64,000 nucleotides of DNA from Corallococcus caeni (GCF_036245865.1 NZ_BTTW01000003.1:62001-126000); one strand, 5' to 3'; positions 41,204 to 50,419 are shown, numbered from the stretch's first letter. Numbers and translations are program-made. Notes: a model not told the origin generated them from the letters alone.

Positions 41204-41595
41204 GAAACCCCCACGTTGTTTTTGTGGTGCGCGCGCCATTCCCGTGCGACTCCGGCCGGGTGGCAGCGTGCCTACGAGCCTACTCCAGTCAGGCCCACCG
41301 TGGATCCACTCCTGCTGCACCTACGTACGCGCGCGAGCCTCATTCTCCGCGTGAACCCGGGGCCGTCCCGGGGTAGACGTGGTAACCGGTCCCGAAGTGT
41401 GAGAATCCAGCCTCAGGCGAACTTTCCACTGATTTTACTTCACAGTCGCTTGGATACCCGCTATTAAAGGGATGCAGTTTTCCAGCACCCCCGCAAAACT
41501 GTCACAACGCATCGAGGTCCCCCCGGACTCGGTGGCAGCGACCCGGCGATGGACTGCCGGGCACACGGGTTCCGGGGCCTTGGAGACGTCCTTCA
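41204..41595. other. Divergent promoter region before the ThDP enzyme gene
   Basis: 392 bases with no convincing gene. The AT-rich patch at 41420-41470 contains a near-consensus promoter (separate entry). A 7-bp hairpin CAGTTTT / AAAACTG (41475-41481 with 41495-41501) lies at the predicted start of the transcript. TGTCACA at 41500 has no CGTC partner. The leader of the ThDP gene would be about 120 nt. Confidence 0.55.
41439..41467 (+). promoter_or_regulatory. Sigma-70-type promoter of the ThDP enzyme / KAS III operon
   Basis: TTCACA (41439-41444), a 17-nt spacer and TATTAA (41462-41467). It is the best housekeeping-type match seen in the window. The predicted start is near 41475, giving a leader of about 120 nt before ATG 41596. 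Confidence 0.65.
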
Positions 41596-43512
41596 ATGTC
41601 CAACTCCTCGCTCGTTGACCTCCAGTCCGTTACGTCGACCTCCCTGCGGACCGAGGTGCCCGTCGAGGCGCTGCGCCACGAGGCGCCGTCCACTGGGATG
41701 ACGAACGCGCTGGAGGCTCGGCACGGCGATCCGATCCCGATGTACGGGGACACGAACGCGCGGGGCTTCAAGACGGTGGAGGACCTGTCGGTCGCCGACT
41801 GCGTGATCGCGCACCTGGAGGCGGAGGAGGTGGATGCGGTGTTCGGCATCCCGGGCGGCAACCTCGCCCCGTTCCAGCAGGCGCTGCGCAAGCACGCCTC
41901 CATGCGCTTCATCATCTCGTCGCACGAGGCGGGCGCGGCGTTCATGGCGGACGGCTACGCGCGCGCCACCGGCAAGCTGGGCGTGTGCATGGTGACGGCG
42001 GGCCCGGGCGCCACCAACGCGCTGACGGGCGTGGCCTCCGCGCACCTGGACGGCGTGCCCATGCTGGCCATCAGCGGCAACGTCGCCACGGACCGCGTGG
42101 GCCTGATGGCGATGCAGGAGAGCAGCAGCACCCACGGCGTGAACACGGTGGAGATGTTCCGCCAGGCGTGCGCCAGCTCCACGGGCGTCGCCGACCCGCA
42201 GAGCTTCCAGCGCCTGCTGGCGCGCGCCCTGCGCACCGCGCAGGGCCTGCCCGGCGGCGCCGCGCACCTGAGCGTGCCGTCCAACATCGCGCGCCAGCCC
42301 ATCCACCGCGCTTCGGTCCCCACCACGCGCGGCGCCTTCCGCGCGCGCCCGGCGACCGCCCCCTTCGAGGACCTGCGCGCCGCCTTCACGCTGCTGCGCA
42401 CCGCGCGCCGTCCGCTCATCTTCCTGGGCTCGGGCGCGCGTGAGGCGATGGCCCAGCACGGCGACGTGTTCACCGCGTTCGTCACCCAGCACGGAATCCC
42501 GGTGGCCACCAGCATGCGCGGCAAGGGGCTGTTCTCCGAGCGCGAGGCGCTGTCCCTGGGCGTGCTGGGCCTGGCCGGCAGCAAGCGCGCGGAGGCGTAC
42601 CTGCGCGACGGCGTGGACGTGATGGTGGTCCTGGGCAGCCGCCTGGGGGAGTGGGCCTCCAAGAGCTTCCACCGGTACTTCCAGGCCGTGCACCACGTCA
42701 TCCAGGTGGACGTGAACGCCTCCAACATCGGCCAGTTCCTGCCGGTGCGGCTGCCCATCGTGGCGGACGTGGGCTCGGTGGTGACGGGCCTGGCGGAGCT
42801 GGGGCAGATGATTGGCCCGTCCAGCGGCGCGCGCGTGCAGGAGCGCTGGTCGCAGGTGATGGCGCTGAAGGAGCCCGCGCTCACCGTGCGCGCCCCGCAG
42901 GACCGCGATTCGATCAAGCCGCAGGACCTGATGACGGAGCTCGACAAGCACCTGAGCCCGGACATGGACCTGTACATCGACATGGGCAACTGCACGGGGT
43001 GGACGGCGCACGTGCTGCACGTCACGCCGCCCGCGCGCATCTTCTACCCCTGCGGCCTGTCGTCCATGGGCTGGTCCTGCGGCGCCGTCATCGGCGGCAA
43101 GATTGGCCGTCCCGAGCGCGCCGCGGTGGCCGTCGTCGGCGACGGCGCGTTCCTGATGAACGGCACGGAGATGCTGACCGCCTCGCGCTACCGTGTGGGC
43201 ACGGTGACCATCGTCCTCAACGACAACTTCCTGGGCATGGTGAACCACGGCGAGCACGTGCAGGACCGCACGCAGCCGCTGGAGGACGACTTCTACAGCC
43301 TGGGCAACCCGGACCTGAAGGCCTTCGCCGAGTCCCTGGGCGCGCGCGCCTACACGGTGAACGGCCCCGGCCAGCTGGACGCGCTGCTGCCGGAGGTCCT
43401 GCGCCGCGCGGACGAGTCCGGCCAGCCGCAGGTCATCGTCGCGCACATCGACTACCGCGAGGTGCCGCCGTACGGCGACCGCTTCGCCGCCGTGGCGTCG
43501 GACGCGACGTAG
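41596..43512 (+). CDS. Thiamine-diphosphate-dependent enzyme, acetolactate-synthase-like
   Basis: 638 aa. An N-terminal extension of about 60 residues without known domain precedes the ThDP enzyme: N-terminal PYR domain with SHEAGAAFMADGYARATGKLGVCMVTAGPGATN (activating Glu111), a central domain and the PP domain with GDGAFLMNGTEM...NDN near 514-545 (the GDG-to-NDN ThDP/Mg site). Such enzymes decarboxylate 2-oxo acids and may join the fragment to another carbonyl. No small regulatory subunit is present, so it may not be a biosynthetic acetolactate synthase. It is followed 4 bp later by a KAS III homologue with no cysteine; they probably work as a pair. Confidence 0.85.
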   Translation: MSNSSLVDLQSVTSTSLRTEVPVEALRHEAPSTGMTNALEARHGDPIPMYGDTNARGFKTVEDLSVADCVIAHLEAEEVDAVFGIPGGNLAPFQQALRKHASMRFIISSHEAGAAFMADGYARATGKLGVCMVTAGPGATNALTGVASAHLDGVPMLAISGNVATDRVGLMAMQESSSTHGVNTVEMFRQACASSTGVADPQSFQRLLARALRTAQGLPGGAAHLSVPSNIARQPIHRASVPTTRGAFRARPATAPFEDLRAAFTLLRTARRPLIFLGSGAREAMAQHGDVFTAFVTQHGIPVATSMRGKGLFSEREALSLGVLGLAGSKRAEAYLRDGVDVMVVLGSRLGEWASKSFHRYFQAVHHVIQVDVNASNIGQFLPVRLPIVADVGSVVTGLAELGQMIGPSSGARVQERWSQVMALKEPALTVRAPQDRDSIKPQDLMTELDKHLSPDMDLYIDMGNCTGWTAHVLHVTPPARIFYPCGLSSMGWSCGAVIGGKIGRPERAAVAVVGDGAFLMNGTEMLTASRYRVGTVTIVLNDNFLGMVNHGEHVQDRTQPLEDDFYSLGNPDLKAFAESLGARAYTVNGPGQLDALLPEVLRRADESGQPQVIVAHIDYREVPPYGDRFAAVASDAT

Positions 43513-43516
43513 CACC

Positions 43517-44482
43517 ATGACGGACGCGACCTTCGCGCTCCTGGGAGTCGGTGCCGCGGTCCCCGACGCGGTGCGCGGCAACGACGACCCGCTGTTCGAG
43601 CCCCTGCGCCGCGCCGCCGGAAGTGGCGGCGAGCACGCGCTCTTCTACGGCAACCGCGAGCGCCGCGTGCTGGCGCCCGGCGAGTCCCTGGCCGCGCTCA
43701 CCGCGAAGGCGGGCGCCGCCGCGCTGCGGGACGCGGGGCTGACGGTCGCGGACGTGGACCGGCTGTACGGCTACGTGTCGGTGTCGGAGTTCGTCACGCC
43801 GAACGCGCTCTACGCCGTGCACCGGGACCTGGGCCTTTCGCAGGGCACGCTGGTGGTGCCGGTGCAGGCGGACTTCGTCAACTTCCTCATGGGCATCGTG
43901 CTGGCCTGGGAGGCCCTGCGCGCGGGCAGCATCCAGCACGCGCTGGTGGTGGTGGGCGCCGCGTGGACCCGCAACGTGGACTACACGCAGGGCCACGCCA
44001 TTGGCATTGGCGACGGGGCGGGCGCGGTGGTGGTGGGCGCGGGCACCCGGCTCGCGCTGGTGGACTGGGCCGCGGACACCTTCAGCGACGAGTACGGCGC
44101 GATGATGATGGGCGTGCGGCCGGAGTCCGGCATCGCGCACCCCACCTATGGCATCGCGCCCGCGGAGGGCGTGAAGGCGTTCCTGAACTCGGGGATGAAC
44201 GGGCCGCCCCGGCTGGTGGAGCGGCTGCTCGCGAAGCACGGCGTGGCGCGCGACGACGTGACGCTCATCTCCCACCAGGCCACGCGCAAGCTGATGGACC
44301 ACTGGGCGAAGGAGATCCGCCCGCGCGAGTACCTGGACACCTTCGAGGACTACGGGAACATGGTGCACGCGTCCATGCCGGTGACGCTGGCCCGGTTCCA
44401 CCGCGAGCTGCGCACGAAGTACCTGGTGATGGTCGGCCTGGGCATTGGCGCGCACCAGCTGGCGCTGCTGGTGCGCGTCTAG
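43517..44482 (+). CDS. Ketoacyl-synthase-III homologue lacking the catalytic cysteine
   Basis: 321 aa. Thiolase fold of the FabH group: GDGAGAVVV (165-173), the catalytic His253 in LISHQAT and Asn281 in DYGNMVHAS are present. The nucleophile is not: an ungapped alignment with the FabH CAGF motif puts Phe120 at the Cys place, and a 3-residue shift would put Gln117 there. The protein contains no cysteine. It could decarboxylate malonyl-type thioesters as Cys-to-Gln KS domains do, catalyse another acyl transfer, or bind. It is transcribed with the ThDP enzyme (4-bp gap) and ends 13 bp before the convergent gene. Confidence 0.82.
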   Translation: MTDATFALLGVGAAVPDAVRGNDDPLFEPLRRAAGSGGEHALFYGNRERRVLAPGESLAALTAKAGAAALRDAGLTVADVDRLYGYVSVSEFVTPNALYAVHRDLGLSQGTLVVPVQADFVNFLMGIVLAWEALRAGSIQHALVVVGAAWTRNVDYTQGHAIGIGDGAGAVVVGAGTRLALVDWAADTFSDEYGAMMMGVRPESGIAHPTYGIAPAEGVKAFLNSGMNGPPRLVERLLAKHGVARDDVTLISHQATRKLMDHWAKEIRPREYLDTFEDYGNMVHASMPVTLARFHRELRTKYLVMVGLGIGAHQLALLVRV

Positions 44483-44495
44483 CGCGACGGTCGGG

Positions 44496-45317
44496 CTACT
44501 GGTCGTCGCAGGGCGTGCCCAGCCGGATGCCCGTGTAGACGCCCAGCTCGTTGTAGATGAGGGGCAGGTTCTGCTCCACGGGGACGTTGCGCAGCTCCAC
44601 CTCCTTGCGCGCCTTCTCGATCCACAGGGGCTTCTGCGCGCGGTCGATGACGAGCCGCAGCTGGCCCTTCTTCGTGGTGAAGATCTCCCCCTCGGAGTCC
44701 GCCACCACGTTGGTCATCTTCTGCGGCTTCAGGTCCCCCCGCGGCCCGATGAACACGCGGAAGTTGCGGGACTCCGCGGGCGTGAAGCCCTTGTCCACGT
44801 AGTAGTACGTGCCCTCCGAGTCGCGCAGCAGCGCGTGCGGCGCGAACTTCTGCGGGTTGGGGACGTAGGCGGCCTTGCGCAACAGCTCCCGCGCCTCCGT
44901 ACCGGGCAGCATCTCCAGGGCCACCTTGCGCTCGCCACAGCGCAGCGAACAGGTGCGCTCCTTCGCGTCCACGGCCAGCTGCGAGTGCACGCGCAGGTCC
45001 ACGCCGTCGTAGTCGGCGGTGCCGGCCGGGTTGAAGAAGCGCGGATCCAGGAACGTGGTGGCGGACAGGTTCCGGGTGCGCGGCCGCGGCACCTCCACCA
45101 GGATCTTGGCGTCGCCGTAGTAGAGCCGGTCCTCCAGCTCGTCCGTGTCCTCGCGGGGCACGGAGACGACGTAGTGGCCCTTGCCGTCGGTGCAGACGGA
45201 CGTGGCCTCCAGGTGCATGCGCTGGCCCAGGTTCTCCGCCTTGCCCCACGGCGGTTCGACGGCGGCGGGACTGGCGGCGAGGAGCGCGGCCACGGGAAGG
45301 ATGTGTTGGAAGAGCAT
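44496..45317 (-). CDS. Exported protein of unknown function (273 aa), second of two
   Basis: 273 aa. The signal peptide (LFQHILPVAALLAASPAAVEP) is followed by a mostly beta-like mature protein: LEATSVCTDGKGHYVVSVP, ILVEVPRP, CSLRCGERKVALEML, THALLRDSEGTYYYVDKGF-type stretches, and a terminal TGIRLGTPCDDQ. Cysteines come in pairs that could form disulfides. No family is recognised. It is 11 bp from the previous gene, also 273 aa, and lies behind a Ser/Thr kinase gene, so it may be a target or partner of that signalling unit. ATG 45317 is the first start giving a signal peptide. Confidence 0.72.
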   Translation of the reverse strand: MLFQHILPVAALLAASPAAVEPPWGKAENLGQRMHLEATSVCTDGKGHYVVSVPREDTDELEDRLYYGDAKILVEVPRPRTRNLSATTFLDPRFFNPAGTADYDGVDLRVHSQLAVDAKERTCSLRCGERKVALEMLPGTEARELLRKAAYVPNPQKFAPHALLRDSEGTYYYVDKGFTPAESRNFRVFIGPRGDLKPQKMTNVVADSEGEIFTTKKGQLRLVIDRAQKPLWIEKARKEVELRNVPVEQNLPLIYNELGVYTGIRLGTPCDDQ

Positions 45318-45328
45318 GGTGCGCGGGC

Positions 45329-46150
45329 CTAGAGGTGCTTCTTGAAGTAGCGGGTGGCGGCCTTCTCCTGGTTGGTCGCCTCCGGGGTCGTGGTCCACAC
45401 GAAGCGGTCGCCTTGCAGGGCGGGCTCCAGCGCGGATCCGAAGCGGCAGTCGAAGTGCTGGAGGCGGGCCTTCACTGTGCGGCGGGCCTCCTCGGAGACG
45501 TCGCACATCGCCTTCAGGGCGGTGAGGGGGAAGGCGCAGAAGCGGGCGATCTTCTGGGCCTTGAGGAAGGGCTCGGTGACGGTGCTCCAGTCGATGGCGC
45601 CCGCCGCGGAGGTGCCGCAGGAGGTGTTCAGTTCCTGGAGCGCTTCGGCGTAGGCGGTGTCGTGGACGGCTTCCTCCGCCTTGCGGTCGAAGGCCATCAG
45701 CTTCGCGAGCTGGCCGCTCTGGGTCTGCTGCTGGTGCTGCGCGTAGACCTCCTCCGGCTTGAGCTTCTGGGAGCGCGCCTCGTCGTACTGGACCGCGATG
45801 CCGTTGCCGGGGCCGCCGGGGAAGTGCAGCTCCGTGTTCTTGCCCACGACGATGAGCGGCGAGTAGTCCTTGCCGTGCCACTGCGTGGTGTAGTTCTGGC
45901 GCTGCGTGCTGAGGCTGCTCCAGTCCTTCACCGTGTAGGGGAGGACCAGGTTGTCCAGCACGGAGCCGGTGCCCTGGATGCGCAGCAGGAACTTCTTCTG
46001 CTCGCGGGGCGTGAGCGGCACGACGGCGACCTGTTCGCCCTGCGGGCCCACGAACACCTTGCCGGCTTCAACGGGCGCGGGCGGCGCGGCTTGGGCGGGC
46101 AGGGTGCCCAGGAGGGTGGCCAGCACGGCCACGGCGACGATGCATTTCAT
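45329..46150 (-). CDS. Exported protein of unknown function (273 aa), first of two
   Basis: 273 aa. Signal peptide (KCIVAVAVLATLLGTLPAQAA). The mature protein has a beta-rich N-terminal half (VFVGPQGEQVAVVPLTPREQKKFLLRIQGTGSVLDNLVLPYTV, with TELHFPGGPGNGIAVQY) and a helical C-terminal half with four cysteines (NTSCG, ARFCAF, AMCDV, HFDCRF). No family is recognised. A start at 46186 is possible but ATG 46150 begins at the signal. It lies 53 bp behind the kinase gene and 11 bp before a second exported protein of the same length. Confidence 0.72.
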   Translation of the reverse strand: MKCIVAVAVLATLLGTLPAQAAPPAPVEAGKVFVGPQGEQVAVVPLTPREQKKFLLRIQGTGSVLDNLVLPYTVKDWSSLSTQRQNYTTQWHGKDYSPLIVVGKNTELHFPGGPGNGIAVQYDEARSQKLKPEEVYAQHQQQTQSGQLAKLMAFDRKAEEAVHDTAYAEALQELNTSCGTSAAGAIDWSTVTEPFLKAQKIARFCAFPLTALKAMCDVSEEARRTVKARLQHFDCRFGSALEPALQGDRFVWTTTPEATNQEKAATRYFKKHL

Positions 46151-46203
46151 GTTGGGTGTTTCCCCCTCACCCCTCCGCGGTCCCACGGAGGGGCGGTGTC
46201 AGC

Positions 46204-48237
46204 TCACAACGACAGGTCGACTTCGTAGTGCATACACTCCTGCTCGGCCTTTCGTTTCAGGTTGCCGGGCAGCAGGTTCCAGTACGTGCGCGCTCCCCCG
46301 AGGTCCTTCTGCCGGCAGTAGGTCTCGGTCAGCAGCAGGTAGGCCGCGAGGTTCGGACCATCGCTGTAGCTGCGCTTGGCCCGCGCGATGGCCTTGGTCA
46401 GGTCGCCCGCGGCAACCGCCTCGCGTGCTTCGGCGAGGGCCGCGCGAGACGCCTCGTTCGGAGGATTGAAGGCCGGTCCCTGGGGATCCTTCGTGGTGCC
46501 GGGGGCCTTCTGCTTCGGCGGCGGATCCGCCTTGGGAACAGGCGGGGGCACGTCCTGCTGTGCCACGACGGGCGTCGAGGGCTGGGTCGGCGGGGGAGCC
46601 ACGGGGGGCGGGGCCACGGTCGGCGGGGGAGAAGGAGGCGGGGCCGCGTTCACGACAGCGGGCTGCGCCACGACCGGCGGCGGAGGCCGCAGCCACCACC
46701 CGAGCCCCACGGCACCGAGGATCAGCGCGGCGGCGCCCGCGATGGGGAGCACGCGCGACTTCTGTGGGGCGACCGGGCCTGAAGGCAACGTCATCGGACC
46801 GGGCATTCCCGGCTGCCCCGTGACGCTCACCGGGGCGAGCGGCTGACCCTGGGGAACGACCATGGCTCCCGGGAGACTGCCCGGCACGGCCTGCTGTCCA
46901 CCGAAGCTTCCAGGCACGGCCTGCTGTCCGCCCATGCTGCCCGGCATGACGTGCTGGCCCGTGCCATGGCCATGGGCGACCTGCTGGCCGCTGTAGCTTC
47001 CTGGAGACTGCGCGGGGACACCCGGCGACGGCAGGGCCACGCCCGAGCTCCCCACGCCGCTCCCGGGCAGCTGCGTGGCGCCGAAGCCCATCGTGCCGCC
47101 CGCCACCTGCGGCTGCTGGCCGTACGGGACCGTGCCGCTGGCTCGGGGCGCCATCGTCGCGTCGAAGCCGATGTCATCCGACGCCGCGAGCGCGTCCGCT
47201 CCAAAGCGGCCCGTCCCCGGCCCCTTGTTCGCCGCCGGTGCCATCGTGGCGCCCAGCGCGTCCTCGTCGCTCGGCGCCACGGAGGGCAGCGCCACACCCG
47301 AGGGCCGCTTCGTGCGCGAGAAGGTCCGGGCCGCGATCTGCTCCTCGGTCTCCGGCAGCGACTGGAGCGTCGTCCCCGTGAGCTCCGCGATGAACGACGC
47401 GACGTCCGGATGGCGGTTCTCCGGCTTCTTCTCCAACGCCCGCGCCACCGCCCGCGTGACGTTCTCCGGCAGCTCCGGCATCAGCGTGGCGAGCGACACC
47501 GGCGGCTCATGCACCACGCGGTAGATGATCTGCGCGAGCGACCCGCCACCAAAGGGCGTCATCCCGGAGATCATCTCGAACACGATGCCGCCCAGCGCGA
47601 ACAGGTCCGTGCGCGCGTCGATGCGGCTGTTCTGCCCCTGCGCCTGCTCCGGCGACATGTACTGCGGCGTCCCGATGAGCACCGCCTCCTGCGTCTGGAG
47701 CGTCTCCGACGACATGACCTTGGAGATGCCGAAGTCGAGCAGCTTCACGCGCTCGCCCACCACGCCGCCGGAGTCCGTGGGCACCAGGAAGATGTTCGCG
47801 GGCTTGAGGTCGCGGTGCACGATGCCCGCGCGGTGCGCCGTCTGCAGCGCGGAGCCCATCTGCCGCGTGAAGGAGAAGACCTCCTCCAGCGACAGCCGCC
47901 CGCGCCGCAGCCGGTCCGCGAGGCTCTCCCCGCGCAGGTACTCCAGCACCAGGAACGGACTGCCGTCCTCCAGCGTGTCGAAGTCCAGCACCTCCACGAT
48001 GTTCGGGTGCCCCAGCCGGGAGGCGATCTCCGCCTCGCGCCGGAACCTCACGTGGAGGTCCGGCCCCACGTGGTCACCCACCCGCAGCACCTTCACCGCG
48101 ACCTGCTTGCCGGGAAGCCGCAGGTGCTGGGCCAGGAACACCGAACCCATGCCGCCCCGACCCAACACGGAGACGACTTTGTAGGTGTTCCGGAGGACCG
48201 AATCGATGTGCAGCTCACCGTCAGCCGAGCGCGTCAT
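46204..48237 (-). CDS. Eukaryote-like Ser/Thr protein kinase with membrane anchor
   Basis: 677 aa. Kinase domain about 20-290: Gly loop GRGGMGSV (26-33), Lys49 in VAVKVLR, catalytic HRDLKPAN (141-148), DFG (168-170), and activation segment ending GTPQYMSPEQAQ. A Gly/Pro/Gln-rich linker (about 320-490) precedes one membrane segment (about 495-515) and a Pro/Val-rich region. The C-terminal ~90 residues resemble a helical repeat. It should be a membrane kinase with an N-terminal cytoplasmic catalytic domain and a periplasmic tail, common in myxobacterial signalling networks. No phosphatase is near. The two exported proteins behind it may share its transcript. Confidence 0.93.
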   Translation of the reverse strand: MTRSADGELHIDSVLRNTYKVVSVLGRGGMGSVFLAQHLRLPGKQVAVKVLRVGDHVGPDLHVRFRREAEIASRLGHPNIVEVLDFDTLEDGSPFLVLEYLRGESLADRLRRGRLSLEEVFSFTRQMGSALQTAHRAGIVHRDLKPANIFLVPTDSGGVVGERVKLLDFGISKVMSSETLQTQEAVLIGTPQYMSPEQAQGQNSRIDARTDLFALGGIVFEMISGMTPFGGGSLAQIIYRVVHEPPVSLATLMPELPENVTRAVARALEKKPENRHPDVASFIAELTGTTLQSLPETEEQIAARTFSRTKRPSGVALPSVAPSDEDALGATMAPAANKGPGTGRFGADALAASDDIGFDATMAPRASGTVPYGQQPQVAGGTMGFGATQLPGSGVGSSGVALPSPGVPAQSPGSYSGQQVAHGHGTGQHVMPGSMGGQQAVPGSFGGQQAVPGSLPGAMVVPQGQPLAPVSVTGQPGMPGPMTLPSGPVAPQKSRVLPIAGAAALILGAVGLGWWLRPPPPVVAQPAVVNAAPPPSPPPTVAPPPVAPPPTQPSTPVVAQQDVPPPVPKADPPPKQKAPGTTKDPQGPAFNPPNEASRAALAEAREAVAAGDLTKAIARAKRSYSDGPNLAAYLLLTETYCRQKDLGGARTYWNLLPGNLKRKAEQECMHYEVDLSL

Positions 48238-48363
48238 GGAAGAGGGCGTGTCCTGATGACAAGAGGGGTGCGAGGCACCCCGTAAAATCAGGGCGCCACG
48301 CTACCACGCCCCATCCGCCAGGGCGCGAGCCCGACCCACTCCAGCCCCACCCCGGACAGTCGA

Positions 48364-48395
48364 ACGCCCGGACCCTCGAAAGAGGACCCGGGCGT
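48364..48395 (-). terminator. Stem-loop after the DEAD-box helicase gene
   Basis: An outer 8-bp stem (48364-48371 with 48388-48395) and an inner 4-bp stem closed by a GAAA loop on the plus strand are separated by a 2x2 internal loop. It lies 75 nt after the helicase stop, so it is a terminator candidate, without a U-tract. Confidence 0.5.
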
Positions 48396-48470
48396 CGTGA
48401 ACTCCATCCGTCCCTGCTCAGCCGGAAGAGGCGCGACCGTCACGGCCACGCCCGACCCGGGAGGAGGGCC

Positions 48471-49940
48471 TCAGCCCCACTTGGACATCGTGCGCCGGGG
48501 CGGAGGCGAGCCCGGCCCCGCGGCGGGGGAAGCCACCGCCGGCCGGGCCTGCTGCGAACGGCCCTGGCCACCGCCGCGCGGCGCCTGGGCGTTTCCGCCG
48601 CTCGCCTGACGCGACTGGCCACCGTTCGGACGGCCGCCCTGGCCGCCGCCACCACCCGCGCGGCGCTGACCGCCGCCACGGCGCTGACCGCCACCGCCGC
48701 CACCGCCGCCGTTGCCGCGCGAGGGACCCCGGCCACCCCGGTTCATCGGGGGCCGGCTGTCCTCCACGTCACCGGGCAGGGGAGGGGGCAGCTGCGAACG
48801 GAAGGCGGAGTCCGCCACCACCGGCACGCTGCGGCGGATGGTGCGCTCGATGTCGCGCAGGTACGCGCGCTCCTCGGAGTCGCAGAAGGACACGGCCTGG
48901 CCGCTGGCGCCCGCGCGGCCCGTGCGGCCGATGCGGTGCACGTACTGCTCCGGCACGTTGGGCAGGTCGTAGTTGAACACGTGCGACAGCCCGTCGATGT
49001 CGATGCCGCGCGCCGCGATGTCCGTGGCCACCAGCACGCGCAGGGTGCCCGCGCGGAACTCGTCCAGCGCGCGCTCGCGGGCGTTCTGGCTCTTGTTGCC
49101 GTGGATGGCGTCCGCGCGCACCCCCGCCGCCGTGAGCTGCTTGGCCACGCGGTTGGCGCCGTGCTTCGTGCGCGTGAAGACGAGCGCGCGCGGAATCGCC
49201 TTCGCGTCCTGGAGCAGGTGCGTGAGCAGCGCGCGCTTCTCCTCGCGCTCCACGAAGTACACCTGCTGGCTCACCGTCTCCGCCGTGCTGGACGCGGGGG
49301 ACACCTCCACGCGCACGGGGTCCTTCAGGATGTTGCGCGCCAGGTCCATGATGTCCGGCGGCAGCGTCGCGCTGAAGAACAGCGTCTGGCGCACCTGCGG
49401 CAGCACCTTGATGACCCGCCGCACGTCGTGGATGAACCCCATGTCCAGCATGCGGTCCGCCTCGTCGAGCACGAACACCTCCAGCGCCCGCAGCGTCACG
49501 AAGCCCTGGTCGATGAGATCCAGCAGGCGCCCCGGCGTCGCCACCAGGATGTCCACGCCCTGGCGCAGTGCCTGGACCTGCGGGTTCTGGCCCACGCCGC
49601 CGAACACCACCGCGTGGCGCAGGGGCAGGTGCTTGCCGTAGGTGCCAAAGCTGTCGCTCACCTGGCTGGCCAGCTCGCGCGTGGGCGTCAGCACCAGGCA
49701 GCGCACCGGACGGGCGCCGCCCGCGGGCGCCTTCGCCGACAGGCGCTGGAGGATGGGCAGCGCGAACGCCGCCGTCTTGCCCGTACCCGTCTGGGCCACG
49801 CCCAACACGTCCTTGCCCGCGAGGGCATGGGGAATCGCCTTCACCTGGATGGGCGTCGGCGTGGTGTAGCCCTCCGCCTTGACGGCCTTGAGGAGCGAAT
49901 CGGTCAACTGCAGTTCGTCGAAAGTCATGAAATCCCGCAT
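48471..49940 (-). CDS. DEAD-box ATP-dependent RNA helicase, RhlE-like
   Basis: 489 aa. Q motif [28 protein letters not shown] at the N-terminus, motif I AQTGTGKT, Ia [14 protein letters not shown] ([13 protein letters not shown]), [33 protein letters not shown]. Residues about 385-489 are a Gly/Arg/Gln-rich tail ([21 protein letters not shown] type) that binds RNA non-specifically and may drive condensate formation. It probably remodels RNA in ribosome assembly or cold adaptation. The gene has a long upstream region (49941-50473) and is not in an operon. Confidence 0.95.
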   Translation of the reverse strand: MRDFMTFDELQLTDSLLKAVKAEGYTTPTPIQVKAIPHALAGKDVLGVAQTGTGKTAAFALPILQRLSAKAPAGGARPVRCLVLTPTRELASQVSDSFGTYGKHLPLRHAVVFGGVGQNPQVQALRQGVDILVATPGRLLDLIDQGFVTLRALEVFVLDEADRMLDMGFIHDVRRVIKVLPQVRQTLFFSATLPPDIMDLARNILKDPVRVEVSPASSTAETVSQQVYFVEREEKRALLTHLLQDAKAIPRALVFTRTKHGANRVAKQLTAAGVRADAIHGNKSQNARERALDEFRAGTLRVLVATDIAARGIDIDGLSHVFNYDLPNVPEQYVHRIGRTGRAGASGQAVSFCDSEERAYLRDIERTIRRSVPVVADSAFRSQLPPPLPGDVEDSRPPMNRGGRGPSRGNGGGGGGGGQRRGGGQRRAGGGGGQGGRPNGGQSRQASGGNAQAPRGGGQGRSQQARPAVASPAAGPGSPPPRRTMSKWG

Positions 49941-50357
49941 GAGATGGGTGGGCGCACTCCCCGTTCTGGCGGGGGACCACTCCCCCCTCTGGCGGGGGAC
50001 CGACCGCGCAGCGCGCCCTCCCGCGGTATTGCGGGGGCGCCTGGCGGTACGCGGTCAGGCCAACCTGCGGCCCGAGGCACCTGGAAACGTCTTGGAACCC
50101 CTGGGCCTCCGGATGGATTCCCGGCGCCGCCCAGGGCGCGGCCACACTGCCTGCAACGGGGGGCAATGTCCCGGGAAATCCTTCCCGCCCGGCTGCCCCA
50201 CGCCGCTGTGGAGATTTCGGACAGGGCTGTTGGCCGCCTGTCCCCATCGTCCACAACCCCCCAGTCCAGGCGCCGATGGCCCTCTCTCTCGGACGCCCTC
50301 CCAAGCAACCGGAATCATTTGGGTAGCAAGTATCCGCCCTGGACCCGTCCAGGAGCA

Positions 50358-50373
50358 AATCATTGGAATGATT
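50358..50373. promoter_or_regulatory. Palindrome AATCATT-GG-AATGATT upstream of opgG
   Basis: Perfect 7-bp arms with a 2-nt spacer, 25 bp before the promoter-like element. A partial match (AATCATTTGGG) lies about 50 bp upstream. It is an activator- or repressor-site candidate. Confidence 0.5.
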
Positions 50374-50398
50374 GGGCAATTCCCCAGGGCCTGTCGTT

Positions 50399-50419
50399 TG
50401 GCATGACCGTTGCTAGCCT
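50399..50419 (+). promoter_or_regulatory. Promoter-like element before opgG with two readings
   Basis: TGGCATGACCGTTGCT (50399-50414) fits the sigma-54 -24/-12 pattern, with GG at 50400-50401 and GC at 50412-50413 exactly 10 nt apart. The same bases continue into TTGCTAGCCT, an extended -10 (TGnTAnnnT) as seen before other genes here. The two cannot be told apart by eye. Confidence 0.5.

Noticed and set aside
41500-41506. TGTCACA as a second ECF41 promoter
   Set aside because: There is no CGTC 14-17 nt downstream, and a better sigma-70-type promoter lies just upstream.
41593-43581. 662-codon minus-strand open frame
   Set aside because: It is antisense to the well-supported ThDP enzyme gene and lacks a domain pattern.
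43860-43900. A clean KS-Q active site in the KAS III homologue
   Set aside because: The Gln117 match needs a 3-residue shift; the ungapped alignment gives Phe120. Only the absence of cysteine is certain.
44496-46150. The two 273-aa exported proteins as paralogues
   Set aside because: Equal length only; signal peptides, cysteine patterns and strands do not line up by eye.
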